From: Flavobacteriaceae bacterium
GTDB lineage: Bacteria > Bacteroidota > Bacteroidia > Flavobacteriales > Flavobacteriaceae
Assembly (NCBI GenBank): GCA_008081175.1
Contig: VMCW01000005.1
Span: 1-16,466, forward strand
Direction of reading: 5' to 3'
Length of the DNA: 16,466 bases
The position numbers were made by a program, and so were the translations under genes. Below are positions 13,918-16,466 of the stretch, piece after piece (the first letter of the stretch is position 1; the number at the start of each line of letters is the position of its first letter). Under the pieces are notes generated by a model. It was not told the DNA's origin, did not search any database, and was given only the letters and a program-made list of their open reading frames with translations.

Positions 13918-14216
13918 TGTAAAACTATCTTCTTGATAAAGTCACCACCCAGATGGGTGTTGATTTGTTTTGTGATTGTTTCGAGCTCATAACTCAGTTC
14001 CATTTTTAATGGAGCAGAACGTATACTGACATATAGAATGTTATAAGAAAAACGTACTTCGTCTGTGTAGTTGAGAATGTTTTTACCCATGACTTCTCCC
14101 CAAGCGTTGCATATACGTACTTTTTGAACCCCTTTCTGTAAAGGTTTTTGATCTACGACCTCTTTTAAAACATCCTTTAGGGATTTGGCTTCAAATTTAT
14201 TTTTCGAATGATTCAT
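13914..14216 (-). CDS. DUF721 (DciA-like) protein
   Basis: A 100-residue protein of the DUF721 family, with the characteristic VRICNAWGEVMGKNILNYT segment (about 33-51, Trp39 included), followed by LYVSIRSAPLKMELSYE and a C-terminal GGDFIKKIVLH. DUF721 includes DciA, a loader/operator of the replicative helicase DnaB, which in many bacteria replaces DnaC. Flavobacterial members are short, consisting only of the core fold. Next to recF this suggests a replication or nucleic-acid role, but whether the short form loads DnaB is not established from sequence. The start overlaps the stop of the lipoprotein gene (ATGA), and the stop overlaps that of ndk (CTAG), so translation is probably coupled to the upstream gene. 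Confidence 0.85.
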   Translation of the reverse strand: MNHSKNKFEAKSLKDVLKEVVDQKPLQKGVQKVRICNAWGEVMGKNILNYTDEVRFSYNILYVSIRSAPLKMELSYELETITKQINTHLGGDFIKKIVLH

Positions 14217-14626
14217 TCGTTTGAGGTTTTTTGGTAGGGTCTTTTATAATAAAATTCGCGATTGTCGTTTTCGAGAACCAATTGTTCTTGATCTAAATAT
14301 AGAATTTTTCGCGACCATTCATCCCATCTGGATTTGAAATGAATAAAATAGTTTTTTTCCACTTTTTCTAATTCAAATAGGGTAGCATCTTCTGAGGTAG
14401 AAAAGGTGCCATCTGGGTTGGGTGCAACCTTCTTTAAGAGGCCTTTAGGATAATTCATTTGGTAATAATCATAGAGTAGCGCAGTCGTCTTTGGAGTAAA
14501 CTGCTCTCCCTTTTCTGTGATATATTTCACTTCCCAATACCCCTCTAAAGCCTCTATTTTAACAATCTTTTGATTAGTACAGCTTGACAGGAGCACAAAT
14601 AAAATAAGTACAAAGAGATTCTTCAT
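14213..14626 (-). CDS. Small lipoprotein with lipocalin-like features, function unknown
   Basis: A 137-residue lipoprotein. The signal MKNLFVLILFVLLSSC has lipobox LSSC with Cys16. The mature part, about 120 residues, is beta-rich, with an early EGYWEVKYI reminiscent of the G-x-W motif at the start of lipocalin barrels, then alternating strands up to DNREFYYKRPY. It is probably anchored in the outer membrane or periplasmic leaflet. Its ligand or function is unknown. Its ATG follows the recF stop with no spacer (TAA then ATG), and its TGA overlaps the DUF721 start. It is therefore locked into one transcript with recF and DUF721, odd company for an envelope lipoprotein. Confidence 0.8.
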   Translation of the reverse strand: MKNLFVLILFVLLSSCTNQKIVKIEALEGYWEVKYITEKGEQFTPKTTALLYDYYQMNYPKGLLKKVAPNPDGTFSTSEDATLFELEKVEKNYFIHFKSRWDEWSRKILYLDQEQLVLENDNREFYYKRPYQKTSNE

Positions 14627-15709
14627 TTAAATAAGCTTAAAAAGTTCAAAACTAGACTCTACACTTTTTAAAGCTTCAAGTGTGCGTTCTTCGTGGGTGT
14701 CTGTAATGAATATTTGACCAAAATCATCATGATCTACCAACGAGATAATTTGAGTTACCCGTTTTTGATCCAGTTTGTCAAACGCATCGTCCAGTAGAAG
14801 AATGGGTGCTCCACCGGTTTGTTTTTTAAGGAAATCGAATTGCGCTAATTTTAATGCGACCAAAAAGGTTTTTTGTTGTCCTTGGCTACCAAATTTTTTG
14901 ATGGGTTGTTCGTCTAGAAGAAATTGAATATCGTCTTTATGAATCCCAGTAGAGGTGTGCTGTAGTATTTTATCTTTACTTATTGATTCTTCGAGAAGTT
15001 TGTCAGGAGTGTTTTGATGAAGTTGACTCTCATAAACTAAAGAGACTTTTTCACTTCCTTCACTTATGTTTTCATATCTGTGGTGAAATACAGTGATGAA
15101 GTTTTCCATAAATGCTTTTCTTTTTTCAAAAATCAAGGTAGAACGTTCTGAAAGTTGAGTGTTATAAATACTGAGCGTCTCCAAGTCAAAAGTATTGTTA
15201 AGCGCAAAGAATTTCAATAATGCATTGCGTTGTGATATAATTTTGTTGTACTCCAATAGGTTTTGCAGAAAAACAGGATCGGTTTGGCCAATGACTCCGT
15301 CAATAAATTTTCTTCTTGTACTGCTGCCTTCTGAAATCAAATCTCGATCTGCAGGTGAGATAATCACAGTGGGTATTAAACCGATGTGATCTGAAAGTTT
15401 TTCATAGACTTTTCCATTTCTTTTGATGATTTTTTTCTGTCCTTTTTTTAGAGTACAAATAATTTTTTCTTCACGTTCTTTAGTGAGATATCTTCCATCG
15501 AGCACAAAAAAATCAGTTCCATTTTGTATGTTTTGAACTGCTACGGGGTTGAAATAACCTTTTCCAAAAGAAAGGTGGTAAATGGCATCTAAAATGTTAG
15601 ATTTACCTTTGCCATTATCTCCAATAAAACAATTTATTTTGGGGTTAAAATCAAATGTTTTAGAAGTAATGTTTTTGTATTGAGTAAGTATTAATTGTTT
15701 TAAGATCAT
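14627..15709 (-). CDS. recF: DNA replication and repair protein RecF
   Basis: An SMC/ABC-type ATPase that, with RecO and RecR, helps load RecA at ssDNA gaps. The 360-residue length is normal. Walker A is GDNGKGKSN (Gly30-Asn38). The signature-like motif is KKFGSQGQQKTF (Gln-rich, as in RecF). Walker B and the D-loop are PILLLDDAFDKLD. The lid region between holds DRDLISEGSSTRRKFIDG. The start is ATG 15707-15709 (MILKQLILTQYKNI, the standard RecF opening), not the ATG 33 bases upstream. The longer form would add 11 residues absent from the family and would contain the likely -7 promoter box. It heads a compact operon with the lipoprotein and DUF721 genes, divergent from the membrane TPR gene. 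Confidence 0.95.
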   Translation of the reverse strand: MILKQLILTQYKNITSKTFDFNPKINCFIGDNGKGKSNILDAIYHLSFGKGYFNPVAVQNIQNGTDFFVLDGRYLTKEREEKIICTLKKGQKKIIKRNGKVYEKLSDHIGLIPTVIISPADRDLISEGSSTRRKFIDGVIGQTDPVFLQNLLEYNKIISQRNALLKFFALNNTFDLETLSIYNTQLSERSTLIFEKRKAFMENFITVFHHRYENISEGSEKVSLVYESQLHQNTPDKLLEESISKDKILQHTSTGIHKDDIQFLLDEQPIKKFGSQGQQKTFLVALKLAQFDFLKKQTGGAPILLLDDAFDKLDQKRVTQIISLVDHDDFGQIFITDTHEERTLEALKSVESSFELFKLI

Positions 15710-15715
15710 ACCAGA

Positions 15716-15723
15716 CAAAAATA
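15716..15723 (-). promoter_or_regulatory. -7 promoter element of recF, giving a leaderless transcript
   Basis: The minus strand reads TATTTTTG, a perfect match to TAnnTTTG. Only 6 bases separate its last G from the recF ATG, so transcription would begin at or next to the start codon. No TTG is seen 17-23 bases upstream, so the -33 half is weak or absent. Confidence 0.5.
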
Positions 15724-15750
15724 ATAAGTTAGAAGCTAGCATTCTGTTTT

Positions 15751-15778
15751 TTGAATTAGAATAAAAAGACTAATTTTG
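15751..15778 (+). promoter_or_regulatory. Canonical flavobacterial promoter of the membrane TPR gene
   Basis: TTG (15751-15753, within TTTTTTG) is followed after 17 bases by TAATTTTG (15771-15778), a perfect -33/-7 match. The ATG at 15798 is 19 bases further on, giving a leader of about 12-15 bases. This is the best promoter in the window together with that of DUF368. Confidence 0.7.
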
Positions 15779-15797
15779 ACCCCTTAAAGATTTGAAG

Positions 15798-16466
15798 ATG
15801 GCTACATACAAAAAACGCGGAGCAAAGAAATCAGTTTCACCTACTAAACAAGCTGAGGTTAGAGAAGAAAGCACTACAGCAGAAGTATTTGAAACGTTAG
15901 ACACTACTGCCTCAAAAACAGAAGAGTGGGTAGTAAAATACCAAAATGTAATTCTTAGTATTATTGGTGTGGTTGCTGTTGGTGTTTTAGGTTTCTTGGG
16001 ATATCAAAGCTTTGTGGTCAAGCCTAAAGCGCAAGAAGCTGTAAGTGAATTGAACCAAGCGCAGTATTATTTTGATCTTGCTGTAAATAGCCAAGATTCG
16101 GACTCCCTGTATAAAAGAGCACTCAATGGAGGAGAAGGGAAGTACGGTTTCTTGGACATTATAAAAAATTATGAAGGGACTCCTGCAGCAAAATTGGCAA
16201 CATACAGTGCTGGAATGGCCTATTTAAACCTTCAGGATTACCAAAATGCTATCGTTTACCTAGATCAATTTAGTTCTGAGGACGTCTTGTTGAGCGCACT
16301 TTCTAAAGGTGCTATTGGAGATGCTTTCGCTCAGTTAGGTCAACTTCAAGAGGCTTATGATTATTATTTAGCTGCTTCAAAAATTAATAATAATTTGTTC
16401 AGTACTCCCAATTATTTGTACAAAGCCGCCATGACAGGAGCTCAATTGGGTAAAAATGGCCAAGCG
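15798..16466 (+). CDS. Membrane-anchored TPR protein (YfgM-like), 3' end beyond the window
   Basis: Open from ATG 15798-15800 to the last base with no stop, giving 223 residues. The N-terminus is basic and polar (MATYKKRGAKKSVSPTKQ), then an acidic stretch with STTAEVFETLDTTASKTEEW. One membrane helix follows at about residues 50-71 (NVILSIIGVVAVGVLGFLGY), then TPR-like helices, including AKLATYSAGMAYLNLQDYQN and SKGAIGDAFAQLGQLQEAYD. The expected topology is N-terminus inside and TPRs in the periplasm, like YfgM of E. coli, which works with SecYEG and periplasmic chaperones; that functional transfer is inference. Divergent from recF. From memory, in flavobacteria this gene often precedes ribH (lumazine synthase), which would lie outside the window. 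Codon usage is like its neighbours. Confidence 0.88.
   Translation, partial: MATYKKRGAKKSVSPTKQAEVREESTTAEVFETLDTTASKTEEWVVKYQNVILSIIGVVAVGVLGFLGYQSFVVKPKAQEAVSELNQAQYYFDLAVNSQDSDSLYKRALNGGEGKYGFLDIIKNYEGTPAAKLATYSAGMAYLNLQDYQNAIVYLDQFSSEDVLLSALSKGAIGDAFAQLGQLQEAYDYYLAASKINNNLFSTPNYLYKAAMTGAQLGKNGQA

Noticed and set aside
15710..15742. N-terminal extension of RecF from ATG 15740-15742
   Set aside because: The extra 11 residues are not part of the RecF fold, MILKQLILTQYKNI is the normal beginning, and a perfect -7 promoter box lies inside the extension.
1..16466. Mobile elements, phage genes, CRISPR, defence genes, tRNA/rRNA
   Set aside because: No transposase, integrase, repeat array, restriction/defence motif or RNA gene was seen; gene content and codon style are uniform and core-like.

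Overview
This AT-rich window is a stretch of core chromosome from a member of the Bacteroidota, almost certainly Flavobacteriia/Flavobacteriaceae. The support is gldI (gliding-motility FKBP lipoprotein), an OstA-like (LptA-type) protein, DUF3810, DUF368, a Fur protein of the flavobacterial type, the recF / membrane-anchored TPR divergent pair, near absence of Shine-Dalgarno sequences, and several matches to the flavobacterial promoter consensus TTG-N17-23-TAnnTTTG. I see no insertion sequence, prophage, CRISPR array, tRNA or rRNA.

Layout. Nearly everything is on the minus strand, so it is read from right to left. (1) 15798-16466 (+): start of a membrane-anchored TPR protein, cut by the window edge and divergent from recF. 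(2) 15709-13914 (-): recF, a small lipoprotein and a DUF721/DciA-like gene, packed with zero spacing or 4-bp overlaps. The cluster ends tail-to-tail on ndk (13501-13917, +), sharing the bases CTAG. (3) 13373-10732 (-): DHH phosphoesterase (NrnA-like), gldI, and a cyclophilin-FKBP fusion lipoprotein, closed by a clear hairpin terminator at 10698-10722. (4) 10683-3135 and on to 1951 (-): DUF3810 membrane metallopeptidase-like protein, TrmH-type RNA methylase, RelA/SpoT, Fur, PurA, OstA-like and a class-III aminotransferase, with gaps of -1 to about 30 bases, so probably one or two long transcripts. (5) 1851-493 (-): cytoplasmic TPR protein. (6) 426-1 (-): DUF368 polyprenyl-phosphate carrier gene with its own canonical promoter but a broken reading frame.

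How they work together: the window is mostly housekeeping: nucleotide supply (Ndk, PurA), stringent response (RelA/SpoT), metal regulation (Fur), recombination and replication (RecF, DciA-like), RNA turnover and modification (NrnA-like, TrmH), and envelope biogenesis (OstA-like, DUF368, GldI, the PPIase fusion, lipoproteins). Placing purA two genes behind the (p)ppGpp enzyme is notable because PurA is a known ppGpp target.

I found no convincing undescribed multi-gene system. The points most worth a second look are the disrupted DUF368 gene, the apparently leaderless promoter of recF (and perhaps fur), the Fur protein without its CxxC zinc site, the pair of prolyl-isomerase lipoproteins, and the extreme compaction around ndk. 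Several gene starts are corrected here (recF, gldI, the PPIase fusion). DUF3810 appears to use TTG.
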